From: Lepidurus packardi
Lineage: Eukaryota; Arthropoda; Branchiopoda; Notostraca; Triopsidae
DNA length: 64,000 bases
Reading direction: 5' to 3'
NCBI GenBank assembly: GCA_023053545.1
Contig: JAKZAN010000122.1
Span: 1-64,000, forward strand
In this document: positions 1 through 10,940 of the stretch, piece after piece
Numbering within the stretch: position 1 is the stretch's first letter
Layout: every line of letters starts with the position of its first letter
Program-made: the position numbers and the translations under genes
The notes under the pieces: generated by a model
Database searches by the model: none
What the model was told of the DNA's origin: nothing
What the model saw: the letters and a program-made list of their open reading frames with translations, nothing else

Positions 1-110
1 CCCAACCCCAACCCCAACCCCAACCCCAACCCCAACCCCAACCCCAACCCCAACCCCAACCCCAACCCAACCCCAACCCCAACCCCAACCCCAACCCCAA
101 CCCCAACCCC
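1..110. repeat. Macronuclear telomere, (CCCCAA)n
   Basis: Uninterrupted CCCCAA hexamers, about 18 units, run from the first base to position 110, where unique sequence starts (TCACTTAAAG). One unit at 66-70 is a five-base CCCAA variant. CCCCAA repeats cap oligohymenophorean ciliate macronuclear chromosomes; spirotrichs use CCCCAAAA. This marks the left end of a macronuclear chromosome. Confidence 0.98.
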
Positions 111-254
111 TCACTTAAAGGGCAGGTTGGGCTTGCATTTAGAAAACTTCGCATACTCTCACCCACCAAATAGAATATATATACATTCTCATAATCTATT
201 TCTATTAGATACGATTCCTACATCCCATCTCTACCTCTTCTAACAACCCCCATC

Positions 255-1218
255 ATGGCGAGCTAGCTAATGCCTCTCAGCCTACCCGACCCAATACTTA
301 AACTCCCCAATACATCCCTGACTTTCTCCCAATACGTCAAGTCAATCCCCTAACGAAAACCCCGAAGACTCCGCGCCAAGTACTCCGCAAGTCCCCAGCA
401 GTTAGCCGCGGCAAGTGAGTCCCAGATTCTTCCAGTAAGACAACAAGACCATTTTAAAGAGAGTGCTATTTTTTATGAGGAATAGGGGTAGCCTATAGCG
501 GCCAAAGGTTCTCATATTTTATAACTTGCGATAGTTCAATCATTTAAATTTGGAGCACTTTCTGAATTTGACGAGTAGGGCTAATGATATGGGGTCTGAC
601 TGAACTTATATTATGTTTAGAAGCTGATCGTGAACGACATGGACTGCAGCACAAGCCTCCAGGAAATGGAGCAACGCTTGGTCACCCATAAACTCGACTC
701 CAAAGCCAAACCCCTTGAACTATAAAAACTTAAGTCCAGAATATCGAACTCCCACACCCATTTCCCGACCGAAGCACCCGACAACATCGATCCCAACTCC
801 CATAAACTCAGATTCAGAAACTTCTGCAAAAAAACTATCTACAAGGATTTTACCCTCTCCTCATCACGATAGCACCATCATCCCTCCCCCTCCTACCCTC
901 GCCGCCATATCAGAAATATCACCCATGGTCTATTTGGGTTCCTCTCCAACGACCTGAGGGACGGATCCAGGGTATTTTTCGGAAGCACCCAGAAAATGAA
1001 CAAGAGCAGTCGTAAGCAACCCATCTAGGTGGAGGAAGGCAGGAGTCTGCGACTGCAGCGGCATCAGAGTCTTTGTCGACTGATGAAGTTCGTGAGACAG
1101 GCCTGAAAGTATGTGATAGTTCTAATATATTTGTTACTGGAACTTTTTATATTATACTCGTTTTGCCTTTGATTAGGCAACTCCGAGGTCTGAAAATGGT
1201 GGAGTTTGTGTAATCTGA
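255..1218 (+). CDS. Hypothetical telomere-proximal protein, multi-exon model uncertain
   Basis: No family recognised. An ATG at 255 opens a frame with the strong C-ending codon bias seen in the real genes of this window. A good intron is 435-620 (GTAAGA to TTTAG, 186 nt), which removes two in-frame TGAs and keeps frame, joining to a segment (621 onward) with a coiled-coil-like Glu/Lys/Leu stretch. That frame ends at TGA 1104-1106. An alternative 3' end uses a short intron near 972-1009, then a strong GTATGT...GATTAG intron at 1109-1176 and stops at 1216-1218. A further open frame (to 1327) contains a weak SANT-like Trp/Glu pattern. The gene starts only about 145 bp from the telomere. It could be intact or a decaying subtelomeric copy. 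Confidence 0.4.
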
Positions 1219-2280
1219 GGAGCGATTAGGAGGTGGAAAGTGGTCACCCTTCACGGATAATGAAACAGAGGCCGTCATTTTCGAAAATGGCTCAATAAAT
1301 TATCGTACCACGGCAGAGTCAGACTGACTGATACCGATTATCTATATTTCAAGTCTTAGTCGGATTTATCTTGTAACCTTCAAAAATTGACTTTGGTTTT
1401 ACAAAGTTTTAAATACCAATTGTTTGAAAATTTTACGTGATCGGACGGGTCGATGGGGGTTACAACTGCATAAAACGTAATTTGGTGTAGACTGCTCTAC
1501 GGGTCAGTAGTGGGGTGGGTCCAGCGTCGACACAAAAGTCGGCAGGTCAGGGTTTTCTGCCTTCCAATGGGAATCCGATATGCTTTTGCGACAACATTGG
1601 TTAGAAAGTATTATGCTTTAACTTTCGAGAATTTATACCATCGAATGTAATTAATAGACAACATATCAAAGAAATCTGTGGAAATGCAGGGGGCTGAACC
1701 TTCAGAATGATTCTGCGAGGACGGGACTTGAAAAGGAGGGAAAAGCCGAGCACTAGCGGCGTAATGCCCAGCACTAACTTTTGTTTGTGTTCGTCCTCTG
1801 GAGCTAACGATACATATATTTTATTGTTGACTATGCACCGAATAAAAAACGATGTTCTTAGGCAATACAAATACTCCTATCAGCTAAGATACGAAGAGGG
1901 GTCAAACTAATACAGTAAGTCTCAAAAATAAAGAGAATCTGAAAAAGGATGGGAGAGAGACTCGGGGCAGCGCAGGCCGAAAGGAGGCCAGGTAGCGATT
2001 GATGTGGGGTCCAGAATAACGGGTGGGAGGCACTAGGGATGAAAGGGTTAGCTGATAGCGTGGATATAGACAATAGGATGATATAAACAGAACCTCAGAT
2101 AAGGAATCATATTTGGATCGCCAAATATCGTATTTTGGGGCTTTAAAAACAGCTGCATTCAGGTAGAAGCCCAATATAATTTATTTTACCCCTTTTTTCC
2201 TTAACTCAAACGCCTCTCTAAAATTTATCTGCAAAATAGCCCCAATTTATCCCTCCTCCCATTTTAATCTCCTCCTCCCC
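1219..2280. other. Sparse subtelomeric spacer
   Basis: No convincing gene. Two overlapping plus-strand open frames start at ATGs 1567 and 1707 (47 and 111 codons under the Glu code), but neither shows the C-ending codon bias of neighbouring genes. The last 120 bases are A/T- and pyrimidine-rich and probably hold the promoter of the gene at 2281. Confidence 0.5.
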
Positions 2281-3270
2281 ATGCACAAAAAACTTACGCG
2301 ACCCCTCAAACTCACCAAAACCACTCAGCGTCACACTCTTCATTAGTACTACGAAACCTCAGACAACCTCGAATTCCTACCCGATTTCCAAAGGTCTCTC
2401 AAGTCTCACCCCTACACCTTTCCCAACAAGTCCCCCTCCAATCCTCTTCTCCCCGTCTGCAGACACCAAGGACTAGATGACTTCGCTATTCCTACTCCAC
2501 GCCTGTCCAAGTTTCTGAGAGAACCCAAACGCATCTTTGGTTCGCCCAGGACCTCTAGTGCAGCTCCTCAAGATCTTCTTTCAAAGCGTCAGTCCCTTCT
2601 TGCCCGCCAAAAATCTGAGGATAACCATATTAAAGAACCACGCAAAATCCTCAGAGCATACTCTCCCAAAAAGCCCCAGCAGATCACTTTCGGCAAGACA
2701 AGCTGCAAAGCTTCAAACAGCACCAGCCCTCACTCAATCAAGGGAAAAATAAGGAAGAATAGCGATGAACAGCCATCTGTCTAGGATACGAGGGAGGACA
2801 TCCGGACTAGCGAGACAACAGATTCACAGGCAACCGTTGACGAGGTGGAAAGGTTACGTGCCTAGAACTAGTATATTAGGTACAAGTATCAGAGAATCAA
2901 AAAGGATTACGAACAACTGGAAAAGAAGCATGAAAAGCTCGAATAGCAACGAGCATAAGAGGCCAAAGTCTACACTCACACGATCGAGAAATTACGAGAG
3001 CGTATCAGAGCTGTAGACCATCGAGCCGACGAGCCACTATCAGTAAACAAGGAGACTGAAAATGTAGGGAAAGTGTTGATTGGCCACCTCTTTACCCATA
3101 GTCGATACGACCGTGTCAAGAACAGGGTGAATAATGTGATTCCTGAAAGCAGAGTGGAGCTGGAGACTTCGGAATTCGGCTCGAACATTTTTTCAAACAT
3201 AAATGAGAGCAGCAGTCTGGAGTTTAACAGTCAAGGCTCGCTTGGGGTGGAGTCCATAATTGAGGTTTGA
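2281..3270 (+). CDS. Hypothetical coiled-coil protein, 329 aa
   Basis: Reading TAA/TAG as Glu gives one open frame from ATG 2281 to TGA 3268. The first half is basic and Pro/Ser-rich, probably disordered. Residues about 180-245 form a highly charged heptad-like coiled coil containing several Glu encoded by TAG and TAA. The tail is acidic and Ser-rich. No signal peptide, membrane segment or family motif is visible. In the standard code the frame breaks at five or more codons, all within coding-like sequence. Codon bias toward C in the third position supports a real gene. The function cannot be inferred. Confidence 0.75.
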
Positions 3271-4549
3271 GAGACACCAGAAGTGGAAATTTGAAATACT
3301 AAAGCACAGGGAAAAGAAAAACCTTACAGGTACACTTTCAGGCCAGGGTTGGCAAGCAAGAGAAAAGCTCGTCCATTGTTTGGGAGATTTGTCTGTGTTC
3401 ACTATTAAATATTAAGTCTGATGCTAATTCAATACTTTTTTTGTCCATTCATTTATGAGGGTGAAGGTTTGGCAAGGGAGGGTGGCAAAAAAGGGGTAGG
3501 GATTAAGGGTTGCGTGAAGGCAATATCTAATAATAAAATGTATGGTCAGGCATGTTACCATAGAATTCGATAGCCAAAAACCACTATGGAACACAAAGAC
3601 TTGAGCCATAGGCCAAGCACCGTCTCGAATTGTTGGAGGTATTCACAACTAGAATAGAGTGCTGTTCATTTGATAGACAGTTGAGTTGACTTGATAGCCC
3701 TGTGCAAGTGAAAGATGGGATAAAGAGTATCATCACGAAGATAGGGATATTTGGCTAACAACTTATGGACCCGAACCAATAAGCATGTTAATACTTTTTA
3801 GATTGACTACTTGTTTAAAAAATATTCTGCGTACCGTAGTCTAAACCTTTATAATAAACTCACTACGCTTGATATGGTCAATCAGAACTGGCGTCTCCCA
3901 TAACCGATCCAAATAGTGCTGTTTTAGGTCAATGTCTTACTTTAACAACGATAATGTTGTTTCCCTGTGCATGAAGACAGTCCCTCATGACATTGTCGCC
4001 AATAATCGCCAATGATGGTGGGACCCGCCCTTCGACTATGGAGTTTCTGGTCGGGCATGGAGTATATGCTACAAAAATGAAGGATGAGTACTCCTTCTGG
4101 CTTCCTGATATCGAGAATGAGAGCCAGCATGAATTTAAAGAGTGTGTGTTTTTGTATACTCAGACAATATTAGAGCAGTAAAGGCACTCTGATATTTGTT
4201 CCAAGCATATCTGGCTATATCTGGTAGGGGGCAGTCATGTTTTAATTGGCATATTAGCTCTTTCGCTGCCTAATTCAAGAAAACAGGTCTGATCAAACCA
4301 AATTCACCCAAACTATTTATTGTATTTTTTCCACGAAGAACTCTATCGCTTTTGCTCGACAAAGCACTTCTATTATTCAACTCTCACCTATCTTTTTAGT
4401 ACTCAATTTCAATAATGGACTCTTGTCCCTATTCCCACATTCTACACTCATAATAAATGAAGGATACTACTATCTCCACATTATTTATGATCATAAGACT
4501 TGGACATTAGTTGTAATGGTAGTTCGTAGGGACAAACAATAGTTAATAT
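3271..4549. other. Intergenic region with weak ORF fragments
   Basis: This 1.3 kb lies between two convergent genes. A short frame at 3932-4015 (27 codons) and an overlapping one from 3987 in a different frame (about 100 codons under the Glu code) look partly coding. They are not joined by an obvious intron and match nothing I recognise, so they may be a remnant. Nothing else is supported. Confidence 0.4.
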
Positions 4550-5410
4550 TCATTAAATCAAATCAAGTACGTCGCTTCCCACCGAGTCGTCCAGCATTAC
4601 GTTCTTGACCTACATCACGTACTTCTGTATCGTGCTTGACATCACGTGATGACTACTTGACACCAGAATCTCGTGTTGCCGCAAGTTTGAAAAGAATTCA
4701 CTGCACATGTCTGTGATGTCCATCTGCATCACTGGTAAGATCCCCCTCAAAAAGCTGAATATCAGCTACTTAAGTTTATGCTCTTCTCCCAATAGCCTGC
4801 AGAACTCCTGATCGATTTTCCAGATATAGACGTTCACTGGGTTGCTGTCTATCCTTACGATCTCATCCTCTTGCACACAGCCGCCCAGGTCACTAGCTAC
4901 GTGTGATTCTGGAAGGTTACCTGTGCAGGCTATGGACGATCCATCGTGTGGAACTTCGCGGTAAGAGGCAGGTGTGTTTTTGCTAGAGCCTGCTTCGCTT
5001 AGCTGTTTACGTAGTAGTGCGATTTTTCGTAAGTGTTTGGCTATTTCGTCGTCGCGCTGAGTGATTTCGTAGCGAATTTCTTCTTCAAAGTATTATAGAG
5101 CAGTTTTGATGAATTTCCGCTATTTTGAGACGTTTTGTTTCTCCTTGTGGAGGGCGATCTGCAGTTATGTATTCTGTTTTTTGAGGCTTTAGCACTGGCT
5201 GAGGCATTGGCTGTAGGCTTCATACAGGCGTGAGTATTCTTGCCGCTACAAGTAGATCGTCTGTTCGAGAACTCGCATGTGCTAGGCTAGCGAGGGCATT
5301 TGCTGGGGATGGGTATTGTATTCCTGGTGGTCGATGATAGTGGGTTTTGGTGAGAAGAGGTTGCGCTGGATTTTGGAGGCCTAGAAGGCTGACTTGTCGG
5401 TAGAATACAT
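4550..5410 (-). CDS. Hypothetical coiled-coil protein, 286 aa
   Basis: A single open frame runs from ATG at 5410 down to TGA at 4550-4552, with about ten Glu encoded by TAA or TAG. Residues about 45-135 are a strong coiled coil rich in Glu, Lys, Gln and Leu; the middle is Ser/Gly/Asp-rich. The C-terminal 110 residues look globular, with evenly spaced hydrophobics ending in an Asp/Leu-rich tail. No recognised domain. The frame stays open for some distance upstream of the chosen ATG, so an upstream exon is possible. Standard-code reading fragments it completely, which is why it would be missed by default gene callers. Confidence 0.75.
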
Positions 5411-6193
5411 GTGAATAGGGTTGAGGACTTCAGTATGGGATTGATATAGGTCTGACAACTTTAGATAGAGAGTAGGATTTAATAAAACTATAAAGCGGAC
5501 CTTAATATTCTAATGGTTAATCGACTGGATATAAAAGGAGTCCTCGCAGGTCATAGACTAGCGCATGTTTCCAGATTGTATGTGTGTATATATGTATAGG
5601 ATTCCATGTTTCCACATTAATTCCTTGACCATCACCCTCCATCATAACGCCATGAGTCTCGACTGTGACTACTAGTGAATTTGTATCTTTGATTTAACTG
5701 AGGCAGGCGAAATGGTAAGATTCCTCATAAATAAGCACGGGTTTTCAGAGGTAGACACTTCATCGGCATTCATCTATCTCCTCAGATATCTAGTTCTTTA
5801 TGTGAACTTGGCATTGGCGATAGACAAGGCGTATGTGACTAAACAGCGCGATAAAAAACAATCTGTGGACACTTCTGATGGCCAAAAGATATTATAGGAT
5901 GGCATATATGGTTCGGGCTAAAAGGTATGATGGTACTAGAGAAGTAGCAATAAAATTAAGCATGTGGGTTTGAATAGTCTTTGTTCTGATAGCACGGCTA
6001 AAGTAGATTTTCTGAGCTCCCAGCCGACGAGCTTCTTCCACCAATATACACATTCTCTTTCCTAACACCTATTTTATCCCCATTAGCATAATACCCACCC
6101 CCTGCCTACAAATCACCCTCAATACCCTATAATAATCCAAACATCCCCATTTTAAAAACCTATACCTACAAACAACTTCTCCCCTCATCTCTT
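5411..6193. other. Intergenic, with one possible small exon
   Basis: Divergent promoter region between the genes at 5410 (minus) and 6194 (plus). A stretch at about 5749-5930 reads as a roughly 60-residue partly hydrophobic peptide ending at TGA 5928. It is preceded by an intron-like 34 nt segment (5715-5748, GTAAGA to TTTTCAG). I could not build a complete gene from it. The final 200 bases are A/C-rich. Confidence 0.4.
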
Positions 6194-6641
6194 ATGAAGG
6201 TCCTATCAACTTCTTCAATCCGCAGAGGCTTGGACAATGACCTCAAGTCTGTAGGAGTCTCGACCCATTGTGAGTTAGACTCCGAATTCTAAGACTCCCG
6301 AGTTACACTTAGAAAAAAAATTCCCATACGAAAAAGGCATCCTCATCAGGGACCAGCCAAGCCATTTGTAGACTACGTAATATACATTTTATATTGTTTT
6401 TGGACGTTGTGGGGTGGTTCAGGAGATCAAGAGATTCCGCGTGGGCAGGAGCAAAAAGACTTACAGGATCCGGTGCTACCCAGAGGAGGCCTTAGACATC
6501 CCTCGGAGGTTCCAGAAAAAGATGGTGGCCGCATAGGTCGACAATGATGTGGAGTCCAACGAAGAAATGATCTCCGAAGAGATAGGGAAGGGAGTGGCTG
6601 CACTTAGGAAGGCCATTTAGGAGGAAAAACGTAGCGAATGA
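6194..6641 (+). CDS. Hypothetical basic protein, 133 aa, two exons
   Basis: Exon 1 is 6194-6376 (61 codons) and exon 2 is 6423-6641 (72 codons plus TGA). They flank a 46 nt intron with GTAATA and GGTTCAG ends that removes the frame break. The N-terminal half is Ser/Arg-rich. The middle is strongly basic and the C-terminal 45 residues are acidic and helical, with two Glu from TAG. No domain is recognised. The charge pattern would suit a small nucleic-acid or chromatin-associated protein, but that is only a guess from composition. Confidence 0.7.
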
Positions 6642-7193
6642 GGGAATAATAGGGGAATGGGAATCTAAGATAAAGGGAGGCATCAATTATAGAGAATAAA
6701 ACAAAGAGAGTGATGCTAGTTTTAATGGAGGAATAGGTTGAGACTTGTTCTGGAGATATATTGGGATGATTAAGTTTAATGGGGAATGCTGCTGGGCAGA
6801 TTATGAATTGTAGAGGGTCAGGGAGCAGAGTAGGAAATGTGGGGGTGGAGAAAGGGTATAACCGGGAGAAACTAAATATGTGGGTATTTTCAAATGAGCG
6901 CCCAATTTGTATAATGGTGGGAGAGTAATAGTTAAAAGGAGGGGCCGTAAAATAGGGTGTGGGTATTTTGAAAGTAAAGTGGGGAAAGAAATAACGTATT
7001 AAAACGTCCACAGAAAAAACAGTCACCAACTTTATTCTATTGTTTTCCATCCCCTGGAATTAATACTAAATCATTAAGTATCAGTCCTACTCACGCCTCA
7101 CTAAAGTGCCACCCTCCTTCAAACCCTCATATTAATTCTAACCCCTTCCACCGATAAATATATTTAAAAACCACACTCTTAACCCGAAAACAC
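6642..7193. other. Purine-rich intergenic region and promoter of the NEK gene
   Basis: The plus strand is markedly purine-rich, giving a long minus-strand open frame of Phe/Ser/Pro/Tyr that I reject as compositional. The last 60 bases upstream of 7194 contain TATTTAAAAA-like A/T-rich sequence that may act as a core promoter. Confidence 0.5.
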
Positions 7194-8582
7194 ATGCACG
7201 ACTTCCACGTCCTCTCCAGCCTCGGTCAAGGGTCCTTCGGCCAGGTCTTCAAAGTCCGCAGAATCTCGGATTCTCAACAGTATGCCCTTAAAAAGGTGCG
7301 TGTTCGCGACCTCTCCGAAAAAGACCTACAAAACTCCCTCAATTAAGTCCGCATTTTGGCCTCTATCGACCACTAAAACATTATCAAGTATAAAGACGCT
7401 TTTTTTGATGAGCCTTCTCAATGTATCTGCATTGTGATGGAGTTCGCGGAAGCAGGAGACTTACAGTCCCGCATCAGTGAGGCCACCAAGAAGGGCTCAC
7501 ACATCTCGTAGTAAGAGGTCTGGAACACTGCCCACGGTGTGCTTAAGGCTCTCAAAGAGTTGCAAACCCATAAAATCCTGCATCGAGACATCAAGAGTGC
7601 CAATATTTTCTACAAAGGTGCAACTGCCAAGCTCGGTGACATGAATGTCTCCAAGGTCACAGAAAGCTCTCTCGCCTACACGCAGACAGGCACACCCTAC
7701 TATGCTAGTCCCGAGGTCTGGCGAGAATAACCATATAGCTACAAAAGCGATATTTGGTCCCTAGGCTGTGTGCTTTACTAAATGTGCAGCCTGCGTCCGC
7801 CTTTCAGAGCCAGGAATCTGGATGAGCTCTACCGAAGGGTACAGGCTGGAGCGTTCGACCGTCTGCCGGGGCGTTACTCGGTTTCACTGAACAGCTTTAT
7901 TTCTGACTGCATCATGGTTGACGTTAAAAAACGAGCCAGCGTCGATACTTTGCTGCAAATTTCATCGTTACATGTGCGATCGCCACCAATAAAACCAGTC
8001 ATACTGAGTCCTCGAAACCGTCAATCCAACCAAAGTGGGAATTCTATGATTGACACTATCAAGTTGCCGCGCGATCTGTCTCAACTCAATAAAATTCTCC
8101 CAGGTTCTGCATATGAGTAGCCTGTCCCAGCCCCACAGGTCCGTCCTTTGTCGTCCCAAAATGCCAGCCTTCGGAAGAGCCTTTCTCGGAACGAAATTCT
8201 CGATTAGTTCATAAAGGCTCAAGAACCATTACGCAGAATGTCTATCGAACCCAAAAACCGAATTCTGAAACAGATAGCTTCTGAAAAGTTGCTGCCTTAT
8301 CCGTAAAAGGTCCAAGTGCCAACTTATAAAGAACCGTGCTCCACGAAGGTTCTGCCTGAAACCCCCCGCAACAGCGACTCCTTTAAAGAGGCACTTAGTC
8401 TCTTGGATGGGCCGATGAACAAGAACTTTTTGTAAAAACTGGAGAAGATCGACATGCGACGGAAATAACGCTACGAGCGGGAAAAACAATACCTGCAGGT
8501 ACTGTGCCAGCGGAACCGAAAAAGTACTCCAGGACTGCCGATGCTGCCAACCCTGAATTCTCGGGCGTTAAGGATCCAGTGA
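7194..8582 (+). CDS. NIMA-related (NEK) Ser/Thr protein kinase, 462 aa
   Basis: Single exon from ATG 7194 to TGA 8580. The kinase domain covers about residues 1-270: glycine loop GQGSFGQV near residue 10, catalytic lysine in ALKKV, HRDIKSAN from 130, activation segment and a GTPYYASPEVW motif, then KSDIWSLGCVLYEM. The Glu of LYEM is TAA at 7779-7781, and two adjacent Glu before EVW are TAG and TAA, key evidence for the code. The DFG motif reads DMN (149-151), keeping the metal-binding Asp. The C-terminal 190 residues are disordered and basic with a short helical tail. NEKs in ciliates act on basal bodies, cilia length and division. Which NEK subgroup this belongs to cannot be told. Confidence 0.95.
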
Positions 8583-8713
8583 TCAATGTTTATATTGCGT
8601 TGACCGTGCTAATCACTTAGTTTGAGTAAGATAGACAATTTGCAGACAATATTAAAAAGTATGTGTCTCGATAGTCAGTACCAGAACGATTCATATACAG
8701 CTAATCAGTAAAT

Positions 8714-9631
8714 TCAACTGCCTCTCGTTTCCACACCTGTCATCAGCAACTCCGAAACCAGGTAGTACTGGTACCTATCGATGTGGGTCTCGAACCCGAT
8801 GTCTTGCAGGAAGCGTCTCTCCATCAGACTAATCTCGCGCGACTCGAAATTCATGAGTGCTCCGTAGTACGAGTTGATACCATTGATCTCTTGATCATAG
8901 TTGATTTTGTAGGAAATGATGGTAGAAGCTGCGATGAGCTTGACGATGTTCTCATTGGTGAGCTTGCTGCAGGTACAGTTCAGGTATTTAAGTAAGAGGC
9001 AGATCGAATGGATGATGAGGAAGGCACTCGGGTTTTCATAAATTAGCTTGACGATACGCCTCGACAGTCGATACTCCGAATTAAAGTTTACATCGACACT
9101 CTCCACGCTGCTCCACGACTCTACCAGGCTGTTGTTAGACTCCATGACCTCATCGAGTGACGCGATGGAGATCCGTTTGTACATAGGATGGATCTCTTCC
9201 ATGCTGGTGGCTGCGATCATTCCCTCAGCACTCGGTGCCTCGCGGAGGACTATGCGGGATTTGAGTGTCTTGAGGTCGAGACTGTTAACACTATTTTCGC
9301 TTTTCCTGCCGATCTGGAAGTTGAGCTGTTTTAGAAGATTTGGAATAACTTCTTCTTTGTCAACGAACTGGGTAAAAAGACGGTAGGCGAGTGTAAATAT
9401 ATAGTCATCTCCTTCGGGACTTAGCGAAAAATTAACGGAAGACCGGGCGTATTTTCTGGGTCCGCCTATACGTTTATGAGAGTTGATATTTTCTTGGCAC
9501 TTGCGTTCGATCGAGGTCATAGAGTGGTGCTGTGCGGGGCGAGGCTTGCGCTTGGGAGTCTTCACGGGGGCGAGTGTGGAGGCTGGCTGGATGGAGGGGC
9601 GGTTGGTGATGTCGGTCAGCTCAGTTTCCAT
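8714..9631 (-). CDS. PHO80/P-type cyclin, 305 aa
   Basis: One open frame from ATG 9631 to TGA 8714-8716. The C-terminal 150 residues carry a cyclin box of the PHO80/cyclin-P type: a helix with SICLLLKYLNC, then KLIAASTIISYK, an N-S-Y-Y-G-A segment and an LMERRFLQDIGF helix. The N-terminal 90 residues are basic with Thr-Pro sites (for example KTPKRK), possible CDK targets. Such cyclins partner with PHO85-like CDKs in nutrient and cell-cycle control and are numerous in ciliates. The frame opens slightly upstream with a TTG, but the ATG at 9631 is preferred. It converges with the NEK gene across about 130 bp. Confidence 0.85.
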   Translation of the reverse strand: METELTDITNRPSIQPASTLAPVKTPKRKPRPAQHHSMTSIERKCQENINSHKRIGGPRKYARSSVNFSLSPEGDDYIFTLAYRLFTQFVDKEEVIPNLLKQLNFQIGRKSENSVNSLDLKTLKSRIVLREAPSAEGMIAATSMEEIHPMYKRISIASLDEVMESNNSLVESWSSVESVDVNFNSEYRLSRRIVKLIYENPSAFLIIHSICLLLKYLNCTCSKLTNENIVKLIAASTIISYKINYDQEINGINSYYGALMNFESREISLMERRFLQDIGFETHIDRYQYYLVSELLMTGVETRGS

Positions 9632-9814
9632 AGGCGATAAAAGCAACAGGTAAATGAGTGGATGGAATATTATGCAGAAAGACCGAACGAGAATCTTCTA
9701 ACTTTGGAAAAATGACAATGAAGATATTCTGTTATAGTTATTGGGCTCTCGTATAAACCCCCATCACTCAGATACATTGGCCTCGCCCAATATACCCCCA
9801 CTTTTTATAGATTC

Positions 9815-10940
9815 TCAGAAATCAAACTTCGTCTCTTCGAAGAACGCGATGCAGATGTCTCCCATGCATTTCGCCTTCTCCTGCTCTTCCAGCAGTCTCG
9901 ACGCGCAGATGTTGAACATCTCCGATTTCACGAACACCTGCAGCTGCACCGGGTCACGCGTCTCCATGATTTCCCGCGTGCACAGAGTCACCATTCTGAT
10001 CAACAAGGCGTGGATAGCCTTGTACCCCTGCAGCAGAAACAGGTCCAGCAACTGTCGAGCCAGGGAATAGGGAGGTGAACTGTACATCATTAGCGAAAAG
10101 TAGTTTTGGGAGAAAAGCAACATGCAGTCTAGTCCCATCTTCGCCATGTGAAAGGTGACTTCGGGGCAGATCTACATCATTTCTGACTAGAGTTCCTTCA
10201 TGACGTCGAAGATTTTGCGCATGTCTTCCCCGAACACCTTATTTAGCTCCTGGATCACGTGCGTGAATATGAAGAACACATCTTTCTCGAACTCTTTGCT
10301 GATGTCTGCTAGGAAATCAGATTCTAGACTGGCATTTGGGTATTTGGAGTGAAGGCACGAGATCAGCAGATTCAGCAGAATATAGTTCATGCCTTGTGTG
10401 TAGCTAATCTTGTACCCACAAGCAGCCACTAGGATGCGCCTCAAGAGCGGGATCGTAAAGCGGTACTCCTTGTTGCCATTGAAAGAGCGTAGCAGGTCTA
10501 CATCGATCTGCCGAAGGTCGATCTACCTTGGAGAAATCTAAGCTAGTTTATCATAGGTCTCTGCACTGAAGGCAGGGTTCTACTTGTCGATTCTACTCAG
10601 CATTAACCAGACATCCATTCGCCTATGTGTTACCAATTATTTATGTTATGGGTCAATTCATTTACAGCTCGGCCGGGATTCCCTTTAGGAAACTGAAGTA
10701 CACGCTTTCGTGGGACAGACCCTTGAAGCTGCCTGTAGCCAGCACGCGGGTCCATTGTTCTGGAGTGAGTACTCCGGAAAGAGTGCCGTCGGACTCTTCG
10801 ATGATGGAGTAGCCGAGAGCATCGCTTTCGTACATGACTACCTTCTTGTCGGCGAGTTTGTTGCTAGATTAAGGCGAGGCGGGAGGAGGATTGGGTTTTT
10901 ATTGGGCAGGCTTGCGATGGAGCAGATTTCTGAAAAACAT
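9815..10940 (-). CDS. TBC-domain Rab GTPase-activating protein, 360 aa
   Basis: Exons 10940-10666 and 10622-9815, with a 43 nt intron (10623-10665) starting GTAAAT and ending CATAG. The join restores the classic TBC start: GIP followed by LRMDVW. The arginine-finger motif IDVDLLR and glutamine-finger YTQGMNY both survive, so the protein should be catalytically competent. The N-terminal 45 residues are Pro-rich. TBC proteins accelerate GTP hydrolysis by Rabs in vesicle traffic; a Rab gene lies 47 kb away but no pairing can be inferred. On the minus strand a TATATATAAA-like box sits about 35-45 bases upstream of the start. Total coding length is 1083 nt, in frame. Confidence 0.88.

Noticed and set aside
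6604..7050. 148-codon open frame on the minus strand
   Set aside because: Purine-rich plus strand makes a Phe/Ser/Pro/Tyr-rich minus frame. It overlaps the end of the plus-strand gene at 6194-6641 and lacks the codon bias of real genes.
7779..7781. Gln (Tetrahymena/Paramecium) or Tyr (Mesodinium) reading of TAA/TAG
   Set aside because: The positions filled by TAA/TAG are invariant Glu sites (FGE, APE, LYEM), not Gln or Tyr.
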